64,000 nucleotides of DNA. Origin: Antedon bifida. Taxonomy: Eukaryota > Echinodermata > Crinoidea > Comatulida > Antedonidae. A program made the position numbers and the translations under genes. Location of the stretch: assembly GCA_963402885.1 (NCBI GenBank), contig OY727096.1, positions 21,185,820 to 21,249,819 of the forward strand. Direction: 5' to 3'. The notes under the pieces are model-generated. The model ran no database searches. It was not told where the DNA came from and saw only the letters and a program-made list of their open reading frames with translations. Each line of letters opens with the position of its first letter. Positions within the stretch are counted from its first letter, which is position 1. Below, piece by piece: positions 25,001 to 35,676 of the stretch.

Positions 25001-25136
25001 GTTACGGAAGGCGATGGCTGCAGATCTACTGGATGATAAACAATCTAAATACAAGGCTTCGTGGCATTCAGTTGGAAAAGACTTGCTGACTGGCTACTTG
25101 GTGTACCCATGGGGTGGCAAGCAGGACATGCAATGA
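22087..25136 (+). CDS. PIGQ: PIG-Q, GPI-GlcNAc transferase subunit
   Basis: PIG-Q stabilises the GPI N-acetylglucosaminyltransferase complex (PIGA, PIGC, PIGH, PIGP, PIGY, DPM2) in the ER membrane, which makes GlcNAc-PI, the first step of GPI anchor synthesis. Seven coding exons join in phase: 22087-22766, 22988-23113, 23318-23438, 23578-23858, 24178-24370, 24531-24698, 24987-25136, giving 572 residues. Family-specific strings: [18 protein letters not shown] (about 317), [20 protein letters not shown], the block [20 protein letters not shown] (about 414), [20 protein letters not shown] (about 440), FPLYSLILW, and a C-terminal YLVYPWG. Several hydrophobic segments fit a multipass protein. The N-terminal 230 residues are weakly conserved, as expected. 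The ATG is two bases into its exon; upstream exons are non-coding and host snoRNAs, and so do coding introns 1, 2 and 4. A separate downstream promoter is possible. Confidence 0.93.
22811..22887 (+). ncRNA. Box C/D snoRNA, family copy 6
   Basis: C box ATGATGA, D' CTGA, C' TGACGAT, D box CTGA; terminal stem AACTTGT/ACAAGTT. It is nearly identical to copy 2 and lies in the first intron after a PIGQ coding exon, 100 bases before the next exon. Confidence 0.88.
23160..23234 (+). ncRNA. Box C/D snoRNA, family copy 7
   Basis: C box ATGATGA, D' CTGA, C'-like TTGAAGA, D box CTGA; the terminal stem is weak (GTTT/GAAC). The guide CTTCACTCGCCG is intact. It lies in PIGQ coding intron 2, 83 bases before the next exon. 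Confidence 0.82.
24029..24109 (+). ncRNA. Second type of box C/D snoRNA in PIGQ
   Basis: C box ATGATGA (24038-24044), D box CTGA (24098-24101), perfect 8-bp terminal stem TTCTTGGA/TCCAAGAA. It ends 68 bases before the next exon, the classical spacing. The guide before box D, TTTGTTTTAATT, is complementary over 12 bases to AATTAAAACAAA, found in 28S rRNA in the stretch TTTAATTAAAACAAAGCATC as I remember it. The box D plus 5 rule points to the second U of AAUU. Its sequence is unrelated to the seven-copy family apart from the boxes. Confidence 0.78.
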
Positions 25137-25216
25137 GTAAATTGCGGAAGCAATACACATGCAAATATAAATATTTCTAAATAGTATACAGTATAGCTAT
25201 GTAAATATTTATTTTG

Positions 25217-25222
25217 AATAAA
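25217..25222 (+). terminator. Candidate poly(A) signal of PIGQ
   Basis: AATAAA 80 bases after the PIGQ stop, in AT-rich sequence. Confidence 0.55.
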
Positions 25223-27222
25223 CAAAATAATAAATGTGTTTTTGCTTACTATTATTTGGCAGTTATGTATTTTGCACTCCAACACCGTAATCAAAACTTT
25301 ATTTTTAATATTTGGAATGTCCGTCTACATTAAGAGAACAACATTGACTACACTGTATTATATAACGTTCCACATTCTTCAATCCATCTAGCTTTGAACA
25401 AACCTCTTTTGCTTAACTTCTCTTTTATGAAAAAAAGAATAACCCATATAAATTCTGGCTACAGACTCGATGAATTGCTTACTTTACATAGAAACCATGC
25501 ATTTCTTCATGGTGGAAACTACTGTACCACACTGACATGGGAGTTCCAATTTGTGGCAATCTACCGTAGTACCATCCACTACAGTAGTACCATTCAGTGA
25601 ATGTGTGCGGTTGTGCACAAACAAGTCATTCAAACAAATAAAAAATGTAAACAATTCTGTAACCTGAGCAAGTATAATACTGTAACAATAATACATTTCA
25701 CAATGTTAATAACATTCCCTTGGTGTTCTTCAACCATGTCACTGTGCAACAGTAGTATTGTATCACTTTCACATTAAATGCCATGATTAAACAGTGCGTG
25801 CGTGCATAATGCTAGTACTGTACCAATTAAATGTGCAGAACCCATTCTCATTACCTGCAATACCAGTTTTTCCGATACATAATTAAGTACAGGTATTTAA
25901 AAATATTGATTTAAATTTTTGACCTGTCCCTAAAGTCCATTCAGCTGTTCAACCCTGGGGCGGATTCTATAAGCGGTCTAAGCACTTGGCCAGCTATAAT
26001 TCGTGATGTAGCAAGTAGCCTTTATTATTGACCATTGTAATACCGCAGCTGTTTATAGCAATGGTGTAACAGGGGTGGCTTTAGTAAGACCGTCCATCTG
26101 ATAAAGCCAGCTTTAGTAAGACCATCTATCTGATAAAGCCGGCTTTAATCGGGGAGTTAGACTATCAGTTAAGACTGTTTTAAAGCAATCCGCCCCTGGT
26201 GTTTAAAATTCTGAATTTTGAACGGCTGTGTGTAAAGTTTTGCTAGGAAAGGACTATGTGTACAGTAATATATATGAATGGTTGATACAGTACCACCTAC
26301 ACAGTGTTGACTCTCAGATAAAACATGGCATTTAATATTCTATTCACAAAATTAACTACAGGTACTACAATTCTAATGCAGTATTATTACAAAGACCCAT
26401 AGGGTCTTATTAAAATTCATTTTTATATATTGTGGCCGAACCTAAATCGTAAAATTATTTACAATAAAATATAAATTTGCTCCGAGCACAATTTTTCTGT
26501 TTGTGAAAACAAATTAATAACTCAACTTCTAAAATTTAAATATTCAAAATTCTCCTATAATTATTAAGAATATTGTGAAAGATTTTTTCCTTTACTTTCG
26601 ACACTGATTTTTGGCAAAGAAACAATCCTGATTCTAAACTGGTTATCTCTGTTTAACAATAATAAAAATAAAATACGGCATTTCAACTTTCTAATCGTAT
26701 CACTGATCTCAAAGCATTTCTTGGGCTGTAAACAATTGTACAAGTAACGCTATGCAAATTGTTAGGGGTAGAGAAATAAAAAGTTTAACATGGTACAAAA
26801 TGCACAATTTACAGACACGCTACCCGTGAATACATTCCTGTCTAGACAACACAATCCATTCATACCATTACTATTTCATAACAGTGATTCTAAATGCTTT
26901 TAAATAAATATAAAAATATTTCGGGAAAATTATATTCTCACTTAAGCATTAAGAGTATAATATTCAAAGTTTGATACTTGCTATGTAAATATAATGTACT
27001 TGCTATTAAACATTTGTTTATCCCCTGAAATATCAACTTTAAATGTTTCGCTAGTCTGACAGTACAGTACCTTGTGCGGGTTTTTCTAAACGACTCCATT
27101 TATTACCGTACAACGATTTAAACCATTTTTTTTCTCCGCTACACCAACTCAGTTATTTTGTTTGTGCTGTCCAATTATCAACTTGCTTCCCTTCTCTTCA
27201 ATCATCAACTTAAAAGTGTAGA
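25223..27222. other. Intergenic region, PIGQ / SLC25A10 3' ends
   Basis: About 2 kb between two convergent genes. It contains one TIR element (25952-26201) and AT-rich unique sequence. A TTTATT at 27099 could be the SLC25A10 poly(A) signal read on the minus strand. I see no supported gene. Confidence 0.5.
25952..26201. mobile_element. Short TIR element with GGGGCGGATT ends
   Basis: Begins CCCTGGGGCGGATTCTATAA and ends GCAATCCGCCCCTGG. The interior repeats CTTTAGTAAGACC and ATCTGATAAAGCC twice. No frame is present. The ends resemble those of the repeat at 16635-16830. Confidence 0.55.
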
Positions 27223-30200
27223 TCATACAATTTTAATTCCAAAACGTTTTCGGAGTTGTTCGAAAAATATGAATGTGAAAATTGTTTGCGGCCCCAGCCT
27301 TATCCACGCTGGCACAAATCCTTTGTAAAATGCTAATGGTCCCAGCTTAGCCACGTTAAACCCACAATGAAACAAATTCTGTAAAAAAAAATCACAAATT
27401 GTTGACCAATGGGGAAGAAGTTACAGGTTGCATGCAAAGTTTGGTAAATGGACGAGTAGACTGTAAAAATCATAAATTGTTGACCAATGGGGAAGAAGTT
27501 ACAGGTTGCATGCAAAGTTTGGTAAATGGACGAGTAGATTGTAAAAATCATAAATTGTTGACCAATGGGGAAGAAGTTACAGGTTGCATGCAAAGTTTGG
27601 TAAATGGACGAGTAGATTGTAAAAATCATAAATTGTTGACCAATGGGGAAGAAGTTACAGGTTGCATGCAAAGTTTGGTAAATGGACGAGTAGATTGTAA
27701 AAATCATAAATTGTTGACCAATGGGGAAGAAGTTACAGGTTGCATGCAAAGTTTGGTAAATGGACGAGTAGATTGTAAAAATCATAAATTGTTGACCAAT
27801 GGGAAAGAAGTTACAGGTTGCATGCAAAGTTTGGTAAATGGACGAGTAGATTGTAAAAATCATAAATTGTTGACCAATGGGGAAGAAGTTACAGGTTGCA
27901 TGCAAAGTTTGGTAAATAGATGAGTAGCCTGATTAAGGTCCTAAAGTCCCCATGTGGTCACATGAATTATCACTTAATCCTAAAAATCAAAGACATTTCT
28001 ATTCTCCTATATAATACTATATATCTAAATTTTCTTTGTCAAACCGCTAGTCTTGAGACAAGGGACATCCATCTAAATTTAAATTTTTAGGGAGCCAATT
28101 TGGGATGTGCTTAATTACTAGACATAGTTGTGATGGATTATAGGACCAAGCGATGACTAACGACACAGTATGCATAGATCCCAGGTAGGGCAGAAATGTA
28201 GGATGCTAACCGGAAGCTCAATATTAATGATAACAGATTCACATATATAATTTAATACTAGTCTGCTGACACTTCATTCTGCCTGGTGGGCTAAAGCCAA
28301 ATTCACATCTGTACCTAAAAAATCTTATTATTTAAAGTATTTTTTTATTATGAATATGAGAAAATATATCAATTATTAACATACCTTGTATTTGCCTTTA
28401 GGTGAGTTCATCATACGAGTTTTCAACACATCAAATGGTTGAGTGATGGCCGTTGCACATGTTGCCTAAGTAAGAACAAATAGTTAAGTACACATCCATA
28501 CAAATACTGTTTATACTCCGAAAATACTGTACTGAAAATGATGTAATTTTCAAATGGTAGAAGTTAACATAAATACATACTAAGAATAATAGAGTAAGCC
28601 AACTTACGGCAGAGAGACTTGCAGTGAAATGTGTAATCATGTTATCTTCAAAATACTTTGTTTGTAATAGCATTTGCTTGTATTGATCATATAACGATAA
28701 CTGAAAATAAAATATAAATTGATCATACAAAGTCACATGAATTTACATGTCTACAATCACCTAAAGGCCAATTTACATAGATGAGCAGTAACGGTAAAGC
28801 TTGGTTCCCACTAGAACGTAACGCAAGGACGTAAACGCAACGCAAGCGTTTTAACCAATGACAAGCGAAGTTATAGACAGTTAGCAATCACAAGCGAATA
28901 AGCCATCGCTTGTGATTGGTCAATTCACTTGCGTTGCGTTACGTCCTTGCGTTGCGTCGCTAGTGGGAACCACGCTTTAGCGGAAAACCGTAAGTAACCA
29001 TATCTTGTTTGCTAATAAAACCACTCTGCAGCCATAAATACAGTAGGGACACCTTCAGGACTTAACAAAGTGTCCTCTTAATAGGGGTTTCCGTGAATAG
29101 GGGTTGCATCTAGTTAAATTCGCAGAAAGTGTCCCTGAGGTTTCTTCTGCTGAATATTATGATGGTTTAATCGTTATAACAATTGTAAGGAATTCCACAC
29201 AATATAATACGATGGACAGGGGAAAAAACATGATCTTCTGATATAGAATGGAACCTAAACAAGAAATGACTTCATTTCTTTGAGGAACCACTATAAATTG
29301 TATTAGTGGTAAGCTCTGTCCATATATGGGCACATCACATTTTTTTGTCACATAAAGTTTGATAGTGTAGAAAGAGCTTTAGCCCCTGTTATCTATATGA
29401 TGAGACTGGTGTTTTAGTCTAGGGTGAAACCTGTGCAAGGGTTTGTCACGTACCTGACCAAATGTCATCAGCATTGCTCGTATTACCACCATAGAAGCAC
29501 CAAAGAACATTTTACGTACGCCCTCTACATAAAAACAAATACAAATTATCAAATAATATGGTTATTTATCTCTTAGTGTACGTGAATTCTGTAATCCGAT
29601 TGGTCAATATGTATGAGATATAATTCCGTATTACGCCCATTTACTCAGTCAAGCGGATCAGAAGGGTAATATATCCCGTATTACCTGTTTGATATTTCTC
29701 GTATTCCGTGAACAAACAGGGTGTAACTAATAGTATCTATCATTTATGAACAAATCAAGCAATAATTTCTAAAATTCATATTAGGGGTAGGAACATTGTA
29801 ATTTTCGTCATCATTTTCTGATAATTTTTACTTTTTAATATGTTCTCCACTCAAAGGGTAAAAGGCCTATGTCGGTTTATCCAGGTAAGGTAGGTAATAG
29901 ACTCAAACAAATTGATACACCTTCAAAATTTGTTATTACTGTATCCACTAACTAAACTGAAGAACTGAAAAAAGTGAATATTAAATCAATAGGTTTACAG
30001 TACCTTCTGTGTACACACGCCAAATACCATCAAAAATATGTTTGTAGCTGAAATGACATTAAAAACATATTAATTATTATTAATCTCCTGATAATGTTGT
30101 ACATGGTTTATTGTAATGGTTTGTTTACTCTGTTCAAATAAGGTAGTAAGTAGCACAGTAAGCATGCATTTTAAGTACAATACTAAAAATAATAGGCAAA

Positions 30201-32257
30201 CATAATACAGTACAACCTCTATTAAAGGGACCTTCTGGGCCCAAAATAGTGTCCTTTAATCTTTGAATTAGTGTTGGCCATTATATTCATTTATATAGCA
30301 GAGAGTGCTTGAATGATTCAACTTACTTTCTTCTGTATTCTGGCGCAATTTTCATATCATTCTGCATGCGGACATTTATCATGTCTGGTGGTGTACCAAC
30401 AATACCACCACAAGCACCTATAACAAATAACTAGAGAATCAGCAACATCCAATAGTAGTACAATGCAAAAGATATTTATTTTTTTGACAAAAGCGTGGGT
30501 AGGGAGACAAAAAGTTCAAAGTTTGAATAGTAGGCCACACTTAAAAAAATAAATAAAGAAAAACAGGACATGGAAACAACTGTAGAGAGAGAGACACTAT
30601 TTTAATGATGCAGTAACTGCAGTACAATTACATTTTGCCAAAGCCACACAATACAATCAGTAAGATAAATAATATAGTATGCCTGGCTGGAGTACTTATA
30701 CTGTACTTAAATACTAGACAGACTACTACCACTGATATTCCTAACAGAACAAAGTAACATTCTTTATATTTTGTTCATAAAATATCCTCAGAGAATAATT
30801 AGACATTACATCTTAAAAATACACCAACACAAACTGGCTGGGTCACAGACTAAAGCTCGGTCTACACTATCAGAATAGTTTGACAAAAAAAGTGTGATGT
30901 GTCCAAATATATGGTAGTGATATGACATCATCGTGTCCATATATGGGCACATCACATTTTGTTGTCACATACAGTTTGATAGTGTAGACGGAGCTTAATT
31001 TGACAAGTTATGATTTGCCCAAATATGGTAGTGATATGACATCATCATATCCATATATGGGCACATCACATTTTGTTGTTAAATAAAATTTGATAGGTGT
31101 AGACAGATCTTAAGTAATAGATGTGTGTGGATTACTTACCAGCAAACATTGCAATTAGAGCCTTCTGATAGAAGGGTAATGGAAGATTAGGATTGTCATT
31201 TGTAAGATGGCTTTTAAGAGTATCATAAATTCCGAATCTCGTCAGAGAGTATGTTAACTGTAAATAAAATAGGAAAACACAATAAAATAAAGGATAGGAA
31301 TATCAATCAATCAATCGTTCGATTTATATAGCGCCATTCCAACAGTCATTGCTCATGGCGCTGCCAAAAATATCAGAAAACGTGAGTTTTGAGTAGTGAC
31401 TTAAAGTAGTGATATTAAATATAATATATTTTTGCTGTTAGTTAGTTTTGTTTTCAATTTTTCCTTAAAATAGATATCAGTATAATTAAATGGTAAGAGA
31501 TATCGGACCAGCGTGTGAGAGGCATGGAACCTGTCTGCGTTATGCTTGTATAAATAGTCAAGCTTTTAAGAGTATCATATATTCCGAATCTAGTCAAAGA
31601 GTATGTTAACTGAAAAAACAATAAAATAGGAATTATATATTATTGCTGAGACCTGTCTGTGCTATGTTGTATCCATAGTCAAGATACTTTACTCTCATTG
31701 CCTCGTCTATACAAGGGTTTGTTTGCTAGCAACAATAATAATACAATAGATTCTCAACAACAAAAGCATAAATCGGTCAAAATTCAGCAGTATTTGATTG
31801 TGAAGACATTTACCTGTCGCCCTATTGATGCTGAAAGTCCATTATATAGCGCCTTCACACCGTTTTTTCTAATGACCTTTCTGGCCATTGTAAAACCTCC
31901 CTGTTTGACCTCTTGTTGTGTTTGTAAATGAACCTATAAACAAACAAAAATGATACATATTATTAATTAAACAAAATAGTATCTGTCAGTAACTGCAGTA
32001 ATTATTCTTCTGTTTCATTATTGAACTACAGATGCAACATTGTTATTAAACATTATTTTGATTTGAAAATATAAAATATAAAAAATATTTTTAAACACTA
32101 TTTTATAGTTGCCTCTTGACATTCTTACCTTTATTAAGTCCAATGGATGTGTGAGACACACTGCTCCAGCTGATGATATGCCACCAAAGTACCATCTAGG
32201 CCTTCTTTTAGGCCCCATGTTAGGGACTAGCACCTGGGCCTGAGCTTGCGCTGTCAT
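27223..32257 (-). CDS. SLC25A10: Mitochondrial dicarboxylate carrier
   Basis: Inner-membrane exchanger of malate/succinate for phosphate and sulphur anions. Nine coding exons join in phase: 32129-32257, 31814-31933, 31140-31257, 30327-30417, 30004-30047, 29454-29524, 28608-28700, 28385-28465, 27223-27378, giving 300 residues (human 287). The three carrier repeats show their signature: HPLDLIK, TPPDMIN (the usual last K/R is N, as in the human protein) and QPFDVLK. Other matches: RPRWYFGGISSAGAVCLTHP, LYNGLSASIGRQLTYSLTRF, GTPPDMINVRMQND, LGPLAFYKGFVPAWIRLGP and the terminal FEQLRKRFGIKIV. I start at the ATG at 32257; the frame is open further upstream without an ATG, and an acceptor-like TTTCAAAAG near 32295 suggests a 5' UTR exon further away, perhaps near 35.5 kb. 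The last intron holds a seven-copy 78-bp array. Confidence 0.94.
27401..27920. repeat. Minisatellite, seven copies of a 78-bp unit
   Basis: GTTGACCAATGGGG-type starts fall at 27401, 27479, 27557, 27635, 27713, 27791 and 27869, an exact 78-bp period with almost no differences (one G/A change in unit 6; ACTG versus ATTG in unit 1). Because 78 is a multiple of 3, open frames run through on both strands, but these are repeat artefacts. It begins 22 bases upstream of the last SLC25A10 exon. Confidence 0.93.
28796..28980. mobile_element. TIR MITE, GGTTCCCACTAG family
   Basis: Starts AAAGCTTGGTTCCCACTAG and ends CTAGTGGGAACCACGCTTTA. Internal words ACGTAACGCAAGGACGTAA and TTACGTCCTTGCGTTGCG are also inverted, so most of the 185 bp can fold on itself. 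It lies in an SLC25A10 intron. Confidence 0.75.
29310..29383. repeat. TIR MITE, GTCTACACTATCAAACT family (partial)
   Basis: Half copy: AGCTCTGTCCATATATGGGC to GATAGTGTAGAAAGAGCTTT. One arm is missing. Confidence 0.6.
30851..31112. repeat. Two adjacent TIR MITE copies, GTCTACACTATCAAACT family
   Basis: A full copy (30851-30998) is followed directly by a second lacking its left end (30999-31112). Both contain GGTAGTGATATGACATCATC and CCATATATGGGCACATCACA. They lie in an SLC25A10 intron. Confidence 0.7.
31301..31366. repeat. Fragment of a dispersed repeat (TATATAGCGCC motif)
   Basis: Contains TTCGATTTATATAGCGCCAT and CATTGCTCATGGCGCTGCC, the kind of motif I recall from dispersed repeats of marine invertebrates. 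It lies between the two copies of an SLC25A10 exon edge. Confidence 0.4.
31561..31640 (-). repeat. Duplicate of the 5' edge of SLC25A10 exon 3
   Basis: TTTTAAGAGTATCATA-ATTCCGAATCT through GAGTATGTTAACTG and the following AATAAAATAGG repeats 31210-31290, which is the first part of the third coding exon and its acceptor. On the minus strand the copy reads TTTTTTCAG|TTAACATACTC, so an acceptor-like site is retained. The rest of the exon is absent. Confidence 0.75.
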
Positions 32258-35200
32258 ATCAAATATCCTAGTCTTTCCAACCAACTTCCATACCTTTTGA
32301 AAGATGAAGACAAAAATAGATATAAGATAAAAAAAAATCCTATTAAAATAATAATAAAAATAACTCCTAGGTCAGTTGTTTACAAAAATCATGACCTAAA
32401 GTATAATTTTCCTTTTTACCCTGGTTATTAGAGTGTATCAAGAATGTGTGAAACAACAACAAACACAATTGTTTAGTATTATTATCAAGTTTGTATGCAC
32501 TATAATACAGTTGGATGCTTGCTTTAAAACTCAGGTTTTACACTAGAGTAGAGCTGAGGCAATTAGACTGAAGATTATGTTTACTACTGTAATTTTGTAT
32601 CATAGAACAACCAGCAAAATATTTTAGTGTTTTTTTTTATGGTAAATAACCTACCTAAAAAACATCTAATTTTTTAAATTATTCATCATACCATATGTTT
32701 CATCTTTTAACATAGAATAATACACTGTATGTTCAAATGAGAATTCAACCATTTTAAGTAGTAAACAAACATACAAGTCCAGTTCAGACACAAATTAAAT
32801 ATCATAATTGGATGAATCACAGTCTCACACAAAACCTTTAATAGCAACATATTAAATACTTTGTAGAGATGATGAAAAATCTGTGGTTTTGATAGATAGT
32901 ATTGAAAGTATTTAAGATAACAAATGGTATTCCATATGGGCACTTCCTGTACTATTGAGGCCTGGATAAATCAATTATCATCATACGAATGGCAAGTGGC
33001 CAATACTAGGAATATCTAGATCACAGACAGAAAGGCTTATAATATAATTAAAATTAACTCAGCTTTTACTCCATTCATAAAACAATTATGGCTGTCAAGA
33101 TTGAACACTCAATTCAAATTAAGAAACTAAGAATTTTTCAGTAAAATCAGAAAAAAAAAACCCTAAAAAAACATGAATGGCTGATTTTATTGTAGAAAAA
33201 AATCTAGTTACAGGCTAGACTGAGAATTGAACATATGGCCTTTGATATTAAATGACATTATCAAACATGACCTGTGCATTACATCACAGAATGACAGCCT
33301 GTCCAAGATCAAAATGTATTGATTGTAATACAGTACACTGATTGGAAATGGCCAACATACATACATACTGCAAATTAACGATATGATGTAATTTATTACA
33401 GAATACTGCTAGCAGCAGAACATAGACAGTAGATCAGCATTGCAATTTAGCATCCCTGATTAAATACCAAGCTCCTACATGTTCTTCTCATATATTCAAG
33501 AAACATATTTATAAGTGGATTTTGTTTAATTTTAACTCTGTACAACACCAAGTTATTAACTATTAAAGGTTCACCTATCGTATCAGTGTAAACTGTAAAG
33601 TCATAATTTAGTCAATTTATTACCTTTAAATAATTATAATATTCGCCAGGTAATAAATTAGCTATTAAAATAATGTTTTAAAATGGTGGGGGAATAATCA
33701 AAACCAGCAATCTGATGTAATCTAGTAATAATTACTATATTAATTGGTGTGTTTTGTGTTATTTTTTTCCATAATACACTTTAGGTCAAGATCAAATGTA
33801 TAATTAAAATAAGCTGTTTTATAGGTCGTTGCCATAGAAATTATGGAATAAGCGGTTATGGCTATAACATAGAATTTTAAAATTGCAACAGCTTATTTTA
33901 AAATGTTTTAATTTACATAGTATAGTCATTTCAAGGGCAATAATGTGATGCATGAATGCACATACTGTACAGTAGAGTAGGAACACGCTGCAGGTGCCTA
34001 TAACATTTGTAAGACCTATTGACATAAAAAGGTGAAACAAACAAACTTCAGTACTGTACTCTGTACATATTTCCAAATTTAGTTTGAACATAGAGATTTT
34101 ATAGTGAAATCTCTATTGTTTGAATACCAATTGTTTTGTAAAATCATGACATTTTTTTAGTATTTTGTAATAAATATAGCAAACATCGGGTATTGGTCAG
34201 ATGTTTGCTGACAATATACAGTACTTTATGCTATTAAGTACATATTGAGAAAGCAAACAGTTCGCAAGAAAAATCTTAGGTTGGACACAACCCCACGACC
34301 TCCGGATCTCTAGCCTGGCGTTCACAAAGTATCTCATTTTGTTTGTATGTTGTGATCAAATGATACTGTACATTTGAAAAGTAGAGCTCTATGAAAAATC
34401 ACTCTAGAAAATGATAAGTCCTTAAAATCCAATTAAGTTAATATAAATTTGATTAGCTGTAACAATTCTATATCTGTACTCAGTACAATCATCATGTAAT
34501 GCCATTATGATAATGTTATGTGTAAACTTTGGGTAAGCAAAGCATAGACTTGTGTTTGAATATTCGAATGTACACTCGCTCAAACAGTCACTGCGCATGC
34601 ACAGTAGTTGCCTACATGTTCAGATGTTTTTGTAAAATTATACAATAATATTGTTCACTTATTTTAAATGCCATTCATGTCTTGATATTTAATAATCAAT
34701 TAAGACTAGGCTTTGTTAATTGCCTTGTTATAATGAAAAGTAAGCATATGCTTCAGTTGCATCAAATTTGCAAGAACATTTTTAATCTTTTTGGATTTGA
34801 AAATAATTAAATAATTGACATTTAAAAAAACATGAGAATTGTAGTTAAATGTTCAGTTACCATTTACATGCCCCAGATGGAAAATTCAAAGTTTCTTTTT
34901 TATTATAATTAAATTATTATAAAAAAGAATCGTTACTGTTCCATCGAATTTACAATACGTTTGATAGCAAGTCATGTTGCTATAATTATATTATTAATAT
35001 TTTTTTAATCTGAAAAATGCTTATAATTCTATTAAAGTTGTACTGACTCCCAGCAGGAAGCTACAACCATGCTACATCATTAACTCATTTGTTAATGATG
35101 CTGTACCCACTCGCCTAACCTGAGTATTCGCCTAGCCCACCTAGCCTACTCAACTTCGCTATCCCAATGCCCCACCCACCAAACCGGCTGCACACGTCGA

Positions 35201-35676
35201 CTCGTAAATCGTACACACAGTACACGTACATCACGCTAGGCCTAGCTAGGCCTAGGGTCATTTGTCCAATTTTGTGTTCATCATCAACATATATTTATAA
35301 TAACAAAGAAACATTATACTTGCCAATGATTCAAGGCATATATAGCTTAATTGCTTGAGAAATAATTAAACAAGATTATACACCCTCAACGCGTTTAAAC
35401 AACTACTGCAATGATGTAACAAATCACGCCATAAACAAATATCCAGGCCAGCTTTAGCTTAACTTTCAGATGAACTCTCGTCGACGACTCTCTCGCGACG
35501 AAAAACCGACACAGCGGCCGCGTGTCAAAAACAAAATAACAAACATGACCAAATCTGACCTTTGTACACACATGCGCAATTGATGAAAATTCCTCAGACT
35601 TAAAAAGAGTTTCGCACCATAACAACGGAAAGCTTTATAAAATACACTTGAATTAGCTTAACATTTGTGCACAATA
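32258..35676. other. Intergenic or 5' intron region, SLC25A10 / IFT70
   Basis: About 3.4 kb, AT-rich, with no supported coding exon on either strand. The right end (35100-35676) is richer in G+C and contains GCTAGGCCTAGCTAGGCCTA, GCGGCCGC and CGACGA words; it is the likely shared promoter of SLC25A10 (minus, via a distant non-coding exon) and IFT70 (plus). Confidence 0.4.

Noticed and set aside
27401-27920. CRISPR-like regular array
   Set aside because: The whole 78-bp unit is repeated with no variable spacers, and the context is an animal intron.
27333-27923. Two long overlapping open frames, one on each strand, of repeated 26-residue units
   Set aside because: They arise because the 78-bp tandem unit is a multiple of three. 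The region is an SLC25A10 intron, and neither frame resembles a protein family.
35395-35625. A 76-codon minus-strand frame upstream of IFT70
   Set aside because: It is in the probable shared promoter, has no homology I can see, and could at most be part of a non-coding SLC25A10 first exon.
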